Assembly (NCBI GenBank): GCA_020351895.1
Contig: CP070672.1
Span: 2,066,241-2,087,513, forward strand
Length of the DNA stretch: 21,273 nt
Reading direction: 5' to 3'
Source of the DNA: Thermoplasmata archaeon
GTDB taxonomy: Archaea > Thermoplasmatota > Thermoplasmata > GCA-020350865
Position numbers and translations under genes: made by a program. Within the stretch, counting starts at the first letter, position 1, and the number at the start of each line of letters is the position of its first letter. This document shows positions 1 to 6,087 of this stretch, one piece after another. Below the pieces are notes generated by a model. The model ran no database searches. It was not told the DNA's origin and saw only the letters and a list, made by a program, of their open reading frames with translations.

Positions 1-1
1 C

Positions 2-1057
2 AAAAGATCGTTCCGCCGGCTGGCCCGCCAGTACCACCCCGAGGTGAACCAGAGCCCCGATGCCGAGGCCAGGTTCAAGGAGATCAACGAAGCCTACGAA
101 GTCCTGAGCAACTCCGAGAAGCGCAAGGCCTACGATCGTTTCGGGCACGAGAGCCCGGGCGGCTTCCCCGGATTCGAGGGATTCGGAGGAGGGGAAGGTT
201 TCTCTCCTTTCGGCGATGTTTTCGAGGATCTCCTGGGCGGTTTTTTCGGCGGCCGCCGGGGAGCGGGACGCCGGGGACGTCAGCCCGGAGAGGATCTGCG
301 CTACGACCTGGAACTCTCGCTGGAGGAGGCGGCCGCCGGAGGCGAGCGAAAGATAACCTTTGAGCGGATGGAGCGCTGTGAAGCCTGCGAGGGCAGCGGC
401 GCGAAGGCCGGAACGAACCCCCAGACCTGCCCGACCTGCAACGGACGGGGACAGGTCCAGGTATCTCACGGCTTCTTCGCCATAAGCCGCACGTGCCATC
501 GCTGTCGCGGGAAGGGTTCGATCGTGTCCACCCCCTGCCCGTCCTGCAAGGGAACCGGGCGAACCAGGATCGAGCGGACCCTGACCGTCAATGTCCCCGC
601 AGGGGTGGACTCCGGCATGCGCGTCCGGCTCGGAGGAGAAGGAGAACCCGGGGACGCGGGAGCCGCGCGCGGCGACCTCTACCTGGACATAACGGTGCGC
701 AAGCATGAGCTGTTCGCCCGCGACGGCGCGGACATTATCCTGGAACTGCCCGTTCCCTTCCCGCTGGCGGCCGCCGGGGGCGAAGTGGAAGTGCCGAGCA
801 TCAACGGGACCGGCCGGCTCAAGATCCCGGCGGGGACGCAGTCCGGGCAGGTGTTCCGCCGGCGCGGGATGGGCCTGGCCAACGTCGAGCGCCGCGGGCG
901 CGGCGACATGATGGTGCGTGTCTTCGTCGAGATGCCCAGGCGTTTGAGCGGGCGACAGAAGGAACTGATCCGGGAATTCGAGGGGGAATCATCCGCCTCC
1001 GACTACGAGGAACTGCTCAAGTACCAGGAGAAGACTAGACGCCTGAGGAAGCCCTGA
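2..1057 (+). CDS. dnaJ: Chaperone DnaJ (Hsp40), 5' partial
   Basis: Class I Hsp40 co-chaperone, which delivers unfolded proteins to DnaK and stimulates its ATPase in the cytoplasm. The frame is open to the left edge, so the start and the first part of the J domain are missing; 351 residues remain of a family usually about 370-380 long. Counting from the first full codon at base 2, J-domain helix II is followed by H12-P13-E14, then helix III with the [11 protein letters not shown] signature. A Gly/Phe-rich linker follows, then four zinc motifs: CEACEGSG (126), CPTCNGRG (143), CHRCRGKG (165) and CPSCKGTG (179). The C-terminal substrate-binding domains are complete. The J-domain tripeptide reads HPE, not the near-invariant HPD. 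thiL follows after 9 bases, so co-transcription is likely. The GTG at 44 is the Val after HPE, not a start. GC content and codon use fit a high-GC bacterium. Confidence 0.95.
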   Translation, partial: KRSFRRLARQYHPEVNQSPDAEARFKEINEAYEVLSNSEKRKAYDRFGHESPGGFPGFEGFGGGEGFSPFGDVFEDLLGGFFGGRRGAGRRGRQPGEDLRYDLELSLEEAAAGGERKITFERMERCEACEGSGAKAGTNPQTCPTCNGRGQVQVSHGFFAISRTCHRCRGKGSIVSTPCPSCKGTGRTRIERTLTVNVPAGVDSGMRVRLGGEGEPGDAGAARGDLYLDITVRKHELFARDGADIILELPVPFPLAAAGGEVEVPSINGTGRLKIPAGTQSGQVFRRRGMGLANVERRGRGDMMVRVFVEMPRRLSGRQKELIREFEGESSASDYEELLKYQEKTRRLRKP

Positions 1058-1066
1058 AAGGCTAGG

Positions 1067-2044
1067 GTGGCAAAGAGAATCTCCTCCCTCGGCGAAGCCG
1101 GAGTGGTGGACCTGATCAGTGGCTTGCTGGCCGGGCCGGTACGGCACCCGCGCCTGCTCAGAGGAATCGGCGACGACTGCGCGCTCATCCGGCCCGGCCG
1201 CGGGCTCCTGTTTACGGATGACGCCTTCATCGAAGGCATCCACTTTCAGCAGCGACGGGTTCCGGCCAAACGGGCGGGGTGGAAAGCCCTCGCGGCCAAC
1301 GTCTCGGACATCGCCGCGGGAGGCGGAACTCCGCTCGCGGCGCTGGTGTCGCTGGAACTGCCTCCTTCCCTGCCCGTGCCCTGGCTTAAGGCGTTTTACG
1401 CCGGCGTCCTGCGCTGTGCGCGCCGCTTCTCCCTGGCGGTCGCCGGCGGCAATATCGCCCGCGGCACGAAGTTCGCGGCCCACATAGCGCTGACCGGCGA
1501 CGCTCCGGCAAGGTACGCCGGCCGGGGAGGGGCGAGGGTGGGGGACCTGGTGGCGGTGACGGGAAGCTTGGGCGCTTCCCGCGCCGGGCTCATGTGCCTT
1601 GAACGGGGGCTGCGGTCTCCGGAGGCGAGGGGAGCCGTGAAACGCCATCTCATCCCCGAGCCGCGCGTCGCGGCGGGCCGTGCCCTGGCCCGCGTGGCCG
1701 GCGCCATGATAGACGTGAGCGACGGCCTGATCCGGGAAGCCGGCCTGATCGCCCGCGCTTCGAAGGTCAATCTCGCCCTGGTGCCCGGTGCCGTGCCGGT
1801 GCATGAGGCCGCGGTGAGACTCGCCCGAAAACTCAACGCCGTTCCCGCGGCGCTGGCGCTGGCCAGCGGGGAAGAGTACGAACTGCTCGCGTGCGTGCCG
1901 CGGCGCCGGTTTTCGCGGGCGGCCCGAGCCCTGGCGCGTCTCAACCTGCCCTTCACCGCGATAGGGGAGGTCAGGCGCGGCAGGGGAGTGACGCTGGTGG
2001 GCGGCGCTCCCGGCAAGATTTCCGGCTTCGACCACTTCCGGTAG
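1067..2044 (+). CDS. thiL: Thiamine-monophosphate kinase ThiL
   Basis: Phosphorylates thiamine monophosphate to thiamine diphosphate with ATP, the last step of cofactor synthesis. The protein has 325 residues, the normal length, and the AIRS/PurM-like two-domain order is intact. Motifs seen are GIGDDCALI near residue 32, the TDDAFIEGIHF metal/nucleotide segment, GWKALAANVSDIAAGGG, GDLVAVTGSLGASRAGL, the PEPRVAAGRAL linker, MIDVSDGL and the SGEEYELL motif near 266. The usual GGDT motif reads GGNIARG here, a mild divergence. The start is GTG at 1067, with GAAAGG about five bases upstream. It begins 9 bases after dnaJ and ends 8 bases before a membrane-protein gene, so the three read as one operon. 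No thiamine-synthesis neighbours are visible. Confidence 0.93.
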   Translation: MAKRISSLGEAGVVDLISGLLAGPVRHPRLLRGIGDDCALIRPGRGLLFTDDAFIEGIHFQQRRVPAKRAGWKALAANVSDIAAGGGTPLAALVSLELPPSLPVPWLKAFYAGVLRCARRFSLAVAGGNIARGTKFAAHIALTGDAPARYAGRGGARVGDLVAVTGSLGASRAGLMCLERGLRSPEARGAVKRHLIPEPRVAAGRALARVAGAMIDVSDGLIREAGLIARASKVNLALVPGAVPVHEAAVRLARKLNAVPAALALASGEEYELLACVPRRRFSRAARALARLNLPFTAIGEVRRGRGVTLVGGAPGKISGFDHFR

Positions 2045-2052
2045 CCGAGATC

Positions 2053-2487
2053 GTGATTCGACTCGGAAAACTGGCGCCTGCCGGGATCGTGGCCGGCAAC
2101 CTGGCCCTGTTCCTCGCCAGCTCGTCCTGGTTTCTGGCCGGGAACCCGCCGCTGACGCATCACTGGCTCCTGCCGTTTCACGAGGCGCTCCTGCTGGGCC
2201 AGGCCAGGCTCCTGCGCAAAGTCTGGGCCGGCACGGGGCTGACAATCACTTCCTTAATCATACTTTTCGTCGGGCTAATTCGGATCGAGAGCATCTACAC
2301 AGCGCATCACCTGATCCATTTCTCGATCACGCTCGCTCTGGCGGCCTTTCTGCACGAAATCCTCCGCCGGCGGCTCACCGGCGCCTGGAAGCGCCTTAAC
2401 GGCGTGCTCGCCTCGGCTTGCTTCCTCCTGGCAGCGGTCTCGACCATGGCCGTCGTGCGCCGCGAGATCTGGTGGGACCTGGGCTGA
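2053..2487 (+). CDS. Small four-helix membrane protein, function unknown
   Basis: Not recognised. Reading from GTG at 2053 gives 144 residues. There are four hydrophobic segments: about residues 10-30, 58-76, 84-103 and 117-136. Short basic loops (RRRLTGAWKR) probably face the cytoplasm. A charged end, RREIWWDLG, closes the protein. The same frame is open back into thiL, but the upstream residues are Arg/Gly/Pro-rich out-of-frame shadow. The GTG directly after the thiL stop is the first start that gives a clean membrane protein. The SD signal is weak, which fits translational coupling to thiL. No enzymatic motif is visible. Start position is moderately certain, function unassigned. Confidence 0.6.
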   Translation: MIRLGKLAPAGIVAGNLALFLASSSWFLAGNPPLTHHWLLPFHEALLLGQARLLRKVWAGTGLTITSLIILFVGLIRIESIYTAHHLIHFSITLALAAFLHEILRRRLTGAWKRLNGVLASACFLLAAVSTMAVVRREIWWDLG

Positions 2488-2554
2488 CCGTCCGCACCGC
2501 TCCCTTCGCCGCGGCAAATTCCCCCTCCTGCTCGGGAGATACGAGTAGGGACGC

Positions 2555-3631
2555 TTGAGTAACGAAGCCGACGATTCAGCGAAGAAATCTCTCGCGGCAC
2601 AGCGCTGGGATCAGGTCATCCCACGGCTGGTGGAATACGCACGGGCGCGGATCAGGATCCGGATCTGGGCCGGACGAAAGGACGGCCCCCTGCCGGGCGG
2701 GAAGGAGGCGGAGGACATGGTTTACGAAGCGATCGAGAAAACTCTGGACGGCCGGCGGGCCTGGGATGCCCGGGCTCACCCGGACCTGGAAGCGTATCTG
2801 CGGGACGTGATCGAGAGCGATTTGAACCACCTCGCGGTCGGCTTCGAGAACCGACGTTTTCTGCCCGCGTCCCAGGTCGGTTTCACCATGATCGACGACG
2901 AACCGGTCCCCCTGGTCGAACGCGTGCCCAGTCCGGTTCCGGGCCCGCAGGCCGACCTGGAACTCGACGACGAACGACGGGAAGCCCTGGCCTTTCGCGA
3001 CGCCTTCATTCAATCACTGGGCGACGAGCCGGAACTGGCGGTCGTCGTCCGGCACATCATCGAAGGAGTCGAGCGGCCGGCGGAACTGGCGGAGAAAGCC
3101 GGAGTGCCCGCGAAGGACATCTACAACATGCGCAAGCGGCTTCAGAGACGTCTGCTGGAATTCTACGGAAAGTGGTCACAGACCCTTGAGGAAATGGGTA
3201 TCAATCCCCACTACATCGATATGGTGCGGGAAAATGTCTATAGAATGGCTAAAGAATTGGATTTAATGCTTAAACCACCTCCCAAGGTATCCAATTCCAA
3301 GATGGCACTTTTACTCTGCGAGTATGTCAAGGACCTTGAAAAATTTAACGAGTACCATACCGAGGTTTTTAAGGCGTACTGGCAAGACGGCAAGGACATC
3401 GGAAATCTCGATGTTTTATTGAATATAATCGAAAAACTCGGCCTCGATCCCGAAGAAGCAAGAGCTTTTCTTGATAATGAAAGAACCTCAGAGAAAATGG
3501 CTGAGTTCCTATTAGAGGCAAGGGCCTTTGGAGTCGATGGGGTTCCCACTTTCATTATTGGCAGCATCATAATCGAGGGGGCCCAGCCCTATGAAGTCAT
3601 AAAAAAAGCTGTGGAGCAGGTAAGGTGCTGA
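2555..3631 (+). CDS. Composite ORF: sigma-70-like N-terminal half fused to DsbA/FrnE-like C-terminal half (probable chimera)
   Basis: A single open frame of 358 codons starts at TTG 2555 behind GTAGGGA. Residues 1 to about 203 resemble bacterial sigma-70-family/ECF-like regulators. A helical region-2-like segment (PGGKEAEDMVYEAIEKTL) is followed by LRDVIESDLNHL and an acidic linker. Then comes a region-4-like helix-turn-helix (ELAEKAGVPAKDIYNMRKR, then LQRRLLEF). From about residue 204 the codons turn AT-rich and the protein becomes the C-terminal part of a DsbA/FrnE-like oxidoreductase. That part has the NSKMALLLCEYVKDLEKF helix, FKAYWQDGKDIGN, the cis-Pro loop GVPTFIIG and GAQPYEVI. The N-terminal thioredoxin strand with CxxC is absent. 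The sigma-like half has no stop of its own, and the oxidoreductase has no start. Two truncated genes spliced at a composition break suggest an assembly or cloning artefact. A true fusion would be expected to keep the catalytic CxxC. Confidence 0.7.
   Translation: MSNEADDSAKKSLAAQRWDQVIPRLVEYARARIRIRIWAGRKDGPLPGGKEAEDMVYEAIEKTLDGRRAWDARAHPDLEAYLRDVIESDLNHLAVGFENRRFLPASQVGFTMIDDEPVPLVERVPSPVPGPQADLELDDERREALAFRDAFIQSLGDEPELAVVVRHIIEGVERPAELAEKAGVPAKDIYNMRKRLQRRLLEFYGKWSQTLEEMGINPHYIDMVRENVYRMAKELDLMLKPPPKVSNSKMALLLCEYVKDLEKFNEYHTEVFKAYWQDGKDIGNLDVLLNIIEKLGLDPEEARAFLDNERTSEKMAEFLLEARAFGVDGVPTFIIGSIIIEGAQPYEVIKKAVEQVRC
3150..3190. other. Abrupt composition break / probable contig chimera junction
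   Basis: To the left, third codon positions are almost all G or C (for example AAC-ATG-CGC-AAG-CGG). To the right, A/T-ending codons take over within a few dozen bases (AAT-GTC-TAT-AGA, GAT-TTA). Homology type changes at the same place, from bacterial sigma-like to archaeal FrnE-like. An EcoRI hexamer (GAATTC, 3158-3163) lies at the transition. That would fit a ligation scar, but it may be chance because other copies occur in the window (for example near 972 and 4532). Confidence 0.7.
3164..3631 (+). other. 5'-truncated DsbA/FrnE-family oxidoreductase segment
   Basis: This is the archaeal-side remnant inside the composite frame. About 155 residues match the helical insertion and C-terminal half of the FrnE/2-hydroxychromene-2-carboxylate isomerase-like branch of DsbA proteins. 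Visible landmarks are the PPKVSNSKMALLLCEY helix, the EVFKAYWQDGKDIGN segment, the cis-proline loop VPTFIIG and the closing GAQPYEVIKKAVEQ. Family members are about 200-220 residues, so roughly 60 residues carrying the first beta-strand and the active-site CxxC or SxxC lie beyond the break. In its real genome this gene should be a complete thiol-disulfide or glutathione-S-transferase-kappa-like protein. The left limit given here is a best guess within about 20 bases. Confidence 0.75.
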
Positions 3632-3653
3632 GTTATATTATATTTTGTTGAAG

Positions 3654-3701
3654 CGTGCAATATAAATATAGCTAAGCATCAAATGAGATTAGTTTTGCAC
3701 G
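3654..3701. repeat. 7-bp inverted repeat between convergent genes
   Basis: CGTGCAA (3654-3660) and TTGCACG (3695-3701) are perfect inverse copies 34 bases apart. They lie in the 88-base gap between the FrnE-like gene (+) and the tail-bearing membrane protein (-). The flanks are T-rich (TTATATTATATTTTG at 3634-3648), so this may be a convergent termination region. A 7-bp match could also arise by chance. Confidence 0.25.
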
Positions 3702-3719
3702 ACTATTACCATTTTTCAT

Positions 3720-4052
3720 TTATCGTGGTTGAATAGGCTGTTGATATGGTGGTTGAGGGTATTGTGGTTGTTGGGGAGGTTGTTGGTATTGTTGCTGTTG
3801 ATACGGCGGCTGAGGATATTGTGGTTGCTGTGTAGGTTGTGGATGTTGTAATGTCCTATCTGATAAGAATAGTCCAACACAAAAGGCGATTATGCCACCA
3901 GCTGTAACATATACCCCGACATCTTCCAATCTCAATCCGGCATGCATACCCTTTACATCATCGCTTTCTGTTGCCAGATTAACACCTATACCCAATAAAA
4001 CTACTCCAATTACGATCAGTACTATACCACATATAACAATGTTTTGTCTCAT
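3720..4052 (-). CDS. Small two-helix membrane protein with Gln/Pro/Tyr-rich tail
   Basis: Not recognised as a named family. The protein has 110 residues. A first transmembrane helix spans about residues 5-27 (VICGIVLIVIGVVLLGIG). A short polar loop (ATESDDVKGMHAGLRLED) follows, then a second helix at about 46-64 (VYVTAGGIIAFCVGLFL). The remaining 43 residues are low-complexity, almost only Q, P and Y. They contain two exact copies of QPQYPQPPYQQ, encoded by DNA with four silent differences. The two-helix hairpin should place the tail in the cytoplasm if the N-terminus is inside. The ATG at 4052 follows GGGGAT about five bases upstream. The TTTAAAATAAATAAA stretch at about 4068-4082 (minus strand) is a candidate TATA element. 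Its role may be membrane scaffolding through the sticky tail, but that is a guess. Confidence 0.75.
   Translation of the reverse strand: MRQNIVICGIVLIVIGVVLLGIGVNLATESDDVKGMHAGLRLEDVGVYVTAGGIIAFCVGLFLSDRTLQHPQPTQQPQYPQPPYQQQQYQQPPQQPQYPQPPYQQPIQPR
3741..3827. repeat. Degenerate 30-bp direct repeat coding the Q/P/Y tail
   Basis: Bases 3741-3770 and 3798-3827 match at 26 of 30 positions at an offset of 57 bases (19 codons). All four differences are silent, so both copies encode the same 11-residue motif. This suggests an in-frame duplication that is old enough to have drifted but is held at the protein level. Confidence 0.7.
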
Positions 4053-4093
4053 CTTATCCCCGCGCTTTTATTTATTTTAAATTATTTAAACAA

Positions 4094-4196
4094 ACAGAAG
4101 TAAACATATAATAATGTTTTGTAATAATTATGTAATTTGAATACTACGATGGATGTAAGACAATAAAATGTAATATTCATGTCCTCTTACTTCTGT
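4094..4196. repeat. 10-bp perfect inverted repeat in a 188-base gap
   Basis: ACAGAAGTAA (4094-4103) and TTACTTCTGT (4187-4196) are perfect inverse copies 83 bases apart. The gap 4053-4240 separates the upstream amidotransferase gene from the membrane-protein gene, both on the minus strand. The repeat may be a regulator-binding pair for the membrane-protein promoter or the base of a long RNA stem. The rest of the gap is AT-rich, with no ORF or recognisable RNA. Confidence 0.35.
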
Positions 4197-4240
4197 GTCC
4201 AAGAAGAAATACACATCCTTCACCAGGCACTTATTTCCCA

Positions 4241-4906
4241 TCACAATCTATAAAAATTCTGAAAAAGCCGCTCTGATATCCCAGATTCTTTGGCCTCAAG
4301 AATAGCCTGGTCCAATTCTTTTTCCATATGCGGTACAATTTTCTTAAGATCCATGATGAATTTCTTCCCAGACTCCACTTCTATTTCGGGATGAAACTGT
4401 ATCCCCCATATTGGTGCATCCCTAATTTGAAAGATTTGTACATCACACTGCCCAGAGTATGCAAAAACCTCGAAATCGAAAGTGAGGTTGCAAACCTCAT
4501 CAAAATGCGAGTTGAATACCAAAAAATCCTTTTGAATTCCATTGAGAAGTGGATTATCTTTATTTATAGTCACTTGTTTCCAACCTATCTCTGGTTTATG
4601 TGCCCTTTTCACCCCCTCTAATCCCAGGAGGGCCTTGGCAATAAGCTGATGACCTAAACAGATTCCCAGGGTTGGTATATTCTTATCGATAATCTGGCGT
4701 ACCAGACTCATCTCTTTCTCAATCCATTTTCTGTCATTTAATATGGAATCCTCAGAACCGGAAAGAATAATGTGATCATAATCCTCGATATTCTCGGGAA
4801 ATTCGGATTTCGAGGCTCTGAACACATCCAGATCCTTTTGGAAGTAATTAGAGAAATATCCTGAATATTTATTATCCAGAAAATTGTCAAGAACCAGGAT
4901 TGTCAT
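4241..4906 (-). CDS. Stand-alone class I glutamine amidotransferase
   Basis: Class I (triad) glutamine amidotransferase of the GMP-synthase/GATase1 type, 221 residues, cytosolic. It hydrolyses glutamine and passes ammonia to a partner, or may act as a gamma-glutamyl peptidase. The nucleophile is Cys83 in GICLGHQ. The His172/Glu174 pair sits in QFHPE, so the triad is complete. FNSHFDEV (131-138) resembles the GuaA-type SHxDEV loop. It differs from archaeal GuaA small subunits in length and in a helical C-terminal extension of about 35 residues (MEKELDQAILEAKESG). No synthetase partner lies next to it. The ATG at 4906 has no convincing SD. An AT-rich box (ATTTTAATAATATTAATAAAG on the minus strand, about 4918-4938) stands just upstream, which fits a short or leaderless transcript. 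The fold and catalytic class are sure, the substrate is not. Confidence 0.88.
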   Translation of the reverse strand: MTILVLDNFLDNKYSGYFSNYFQKDLDVFRASKSEFPENIEDYDHIILSGSEDSILNDRKWIEKEMSLVRQIIDKNIPTLGICLGHQLIAKALLGLEGVKRAHKPEIGWKQVTINKDNPLLNGIQKDFLVFNSHFDEVCNLTFDFEVFAYSGQCDVQIFQIRDAPIWGIQFHPEIEVESGKKFIMDLKKIVPHMEKELDQAILEAKESGISERLFQNFYRL

Positions 4907-4942
4907 GAAACCCAGACTTTATTAATATTATTAAAATATTTC

Positions 4943-4997
4943 TTAGGTATTGGTTCAAAAAGGGACCTTTGTTAATCATCACGTTCCTGATACCTAA
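4943..4997. promoter_or_regulatory. Divergent promoter region with inverted repeats
   Basis: The 168-base gap 4907-5074 lies between the amidotransferase (-) and the lipoprotein (+). TTAGGTAT (4943-4950) and ATACCTAA (4990-4997) form a perfect 8-bp inverted repeat. Between them is a compact palindrome, AAAGG-GA-CCTTT (4959-4970). ATTTATTAG at 5028-5036 is a plausible TATA box for the plus-strand gene. A binding role for the repeats is inference. Confidence 0.35.
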
Positions 4998-5074
4998 ATG
5001 AATTATGTGATTTGAGAAGGGGGAAACATTTATTAGATAAAAATTGTGTATTAGGCAATAACAAAATCTAAAAT

Positions 5075-5422
5075 ATGGTCATTGGAGTTGGTCTCATAAG
5101 GAAATTTGTAATGTCAATTACTGTTTTATGCATTCTATTTATCTCTCTCCTTGCAGGCTGCATACAGGGTGACAACCACAGGGTAATCGTAACCATATCA
5201 AATAACAGGGACGTTTCTCAGAGAGTTCAATTATATATCGATGGTTCTTTACAATTTACAGAACAGATAGAACCCTGGGCCAGTATAGAAGAAGAATACG
5301 AATTTCAACCTGGTGATTATACGTTTGAACTATATCAAGAGGTTTCTGGAACCTTTGAATTGTATAAGACAGAAACCATTAATCTGGAATCTGACAGTAG
5401 CATTTTCTTTGAGCTCGAATGA
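5075..5422 (+). CDS. Small secreted lipoprotein, function unknown
   Basis: 115 residues. The n-region contains R9-K10, followed by a hydrophobic core (MSITVLCILFISL) and the lipobox L26-A27-G28-C29. This predicts export and lipid anchoring at Cys29 on the outer face of the membrane. The mature part of about 86 residues alternates short hydrophobic and polar stretches (VIVTISNNRDVSQRVQLYID, then FTEQIEPWASIEEEYEFQPG). That looks like one small Ig-like or transthyretin-like beta-sandwich. An internal ATG at 5111 would drop the basic n-region, so ATG 5075 is preferred. The TATA-like box ATTTATTAG lies about 40 bases upstream. It is divergent from the glutamine amidotransferase. No enzymatic residues stand out. 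Confidence 0.75.
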   Translation: MVIGVGLIRKFVMSITVLCILFISLLAGCIQGDNHRVIVTISNNRDVSQRVQLYIDGSLQFTEQIEPWASIEEEYEFQPGDYTFELYQEVSGTFELYKTETINLESDSSIFFELE

Positions 5423-5440
5423 TTCACTTCAGATAATCCC

Positions 5441-5480
5441 AAATATATAAAAAATAGATATACATAAGAACTTTTATATT
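5441..5480 (+). promoter_or_regulatory. Candidate archaeal TATA boxes for the YbjN-like gene
   Basis: AAATATATAA (5441-5450) and TTTATATT (5473-5480) both resemble box A. The second would place transcription start near 5502, about 35 bases before the ATG at 5536. The 113-base gap 5423-5535 holds no other feature. Confidence 0.4.
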
Positions 5481-5535
5481 CAGAGAAGGGATATGCACAT
5501 ATCAATAAATAACAAAGATATCACATACTGGGGGC

Positions 5536-5955
5536 ATGAAATTGGGCGTAGCAAGTGAAGAAGATGTGGATAGATGGCTGAGAGGGATTGGACTTAAATC
5601 TCTGGAGAAAACCGACACTGGCAACTGGTACTTTTTGCAGAAGTACAAGGATTCGGAAATACAAATAAACATAACATATGATGAAAACGAATCCCCCATC
5701 CCGCCAATGGTTGGAGTCGGATGCTTTTTCTTAGAGCAGCCGAAAAAGAATCAGTGCGAGTTGTATAAAAAACTCCTGGAATTTCAGGCAGGGAGCGTGG
5801 ATACGAAATTCGTAATGATAAGCAGCGGCGCCATCATTCTTGTAACTCAAAGAAGTGCAGTGGATTTGGATCCCTCGGAATTACAGGATATGATAGATAT
5901 GATTCTTATCATGTACAATCAATATCATGAAGATTGTCTATCAATTATTTCCTAA
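5536..5955 (+). CDS. YbjN-like / type III chaperone-fold protein
   Basis: 139 residues, soluble. The order matches the YbjN/CesT-like alpha-beta fold: an N-terminal helix (EEDVDRWLRGIGL), a beta-meander (NWYFLQKYKDSEIQINITYD), then VGVGCFFL. Next comes a helix (CELYKKLLEFQA), two strands (TKFVMISSGAIILVTQRSAV) and a closing helix starting at LDPSELQDMIDMILIMYNQY. YbjN-fold proteins act as small adaptors or chaperones; no enzymatic residues are visible. The ATG at 5536 is the only start after an in-frame stop at 5506. It is directly preceded by GGGGGC, too close for a good SD, so the transcript may use another signal. It sits 132 bases ahead of the Ras-like GTPase on the same strand. A regulator or partner of that GTPase is conceivable but unproven. 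Fold assignment is moderate and by eye. Confidence 0.65.
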   Translation: MKLGVASEEDVDRWLRGIGLKSLEKTDTGNWYFLQKYKDSEIQINITYDENESPIPPMVGVGCFFLEQPKKNQCELYKKLLEFQAGSVDTKFVMISSGAIILVTQRSAVDLDPSELQDMIDMILIMYNQYHEDCLSIIS

Positions 5956-6000
5956 ATGGATGGCTTTGTGCCACATAAGGAATAAAATAGACCTACCCAG

Positions 6001-6019
6001 TCAAAATTATTGATTTTGA
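6001..6019. repeat. Short perfect hairpin upstream of the GTPase gene
   Basis: TCAAAAT (6001-6007), TATTG loop, ATTTTGA (6013-6019): a perfect 7-bp stem with a 5-base loop. It lies 46 bases after the YbjN-like stop and just before the box-A-like TTTTAAAG (6035-6042). It could be an operator for the GTPase promoter or a weak terminator. The AT-rich stem argues against a strong terminator. Confidence 0.3.
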
Positions 6020-6034
6020 TATTGACAGGCCAAG

Positions 6035-6042
6035 TTTTAAAG
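6035..6042 (+). promoter_or_regulatory. Candidate TATA box for the GTPase gene
   Basis: TTTTAAAG about 50 bases before the ATG at 6088. No clear SD precedes the start. A second ATG at 6084 is out of frame. Confidence 0.3.
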
Positions 6043-6087
6043 AAAAGCATTTGATTTTACCTTTACAGATTCATTTAGTGGTCATGC

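Noticed and set aside
989..2245. Long minus-strand open frame (418 codons) opposite thiL
   Set aside because: It lies opposite well-supported thiL and the end of dnaJ in GC-rich DNA where stops are rare. The translation is Arg/Gly/Pro-rich with no recognisable domain.
3158..3163. EcoRI site as proof of a cloning ligation
   Set aside because: GAATTC also occurs elsewhere in the window, so its position at the break is suggestive only.
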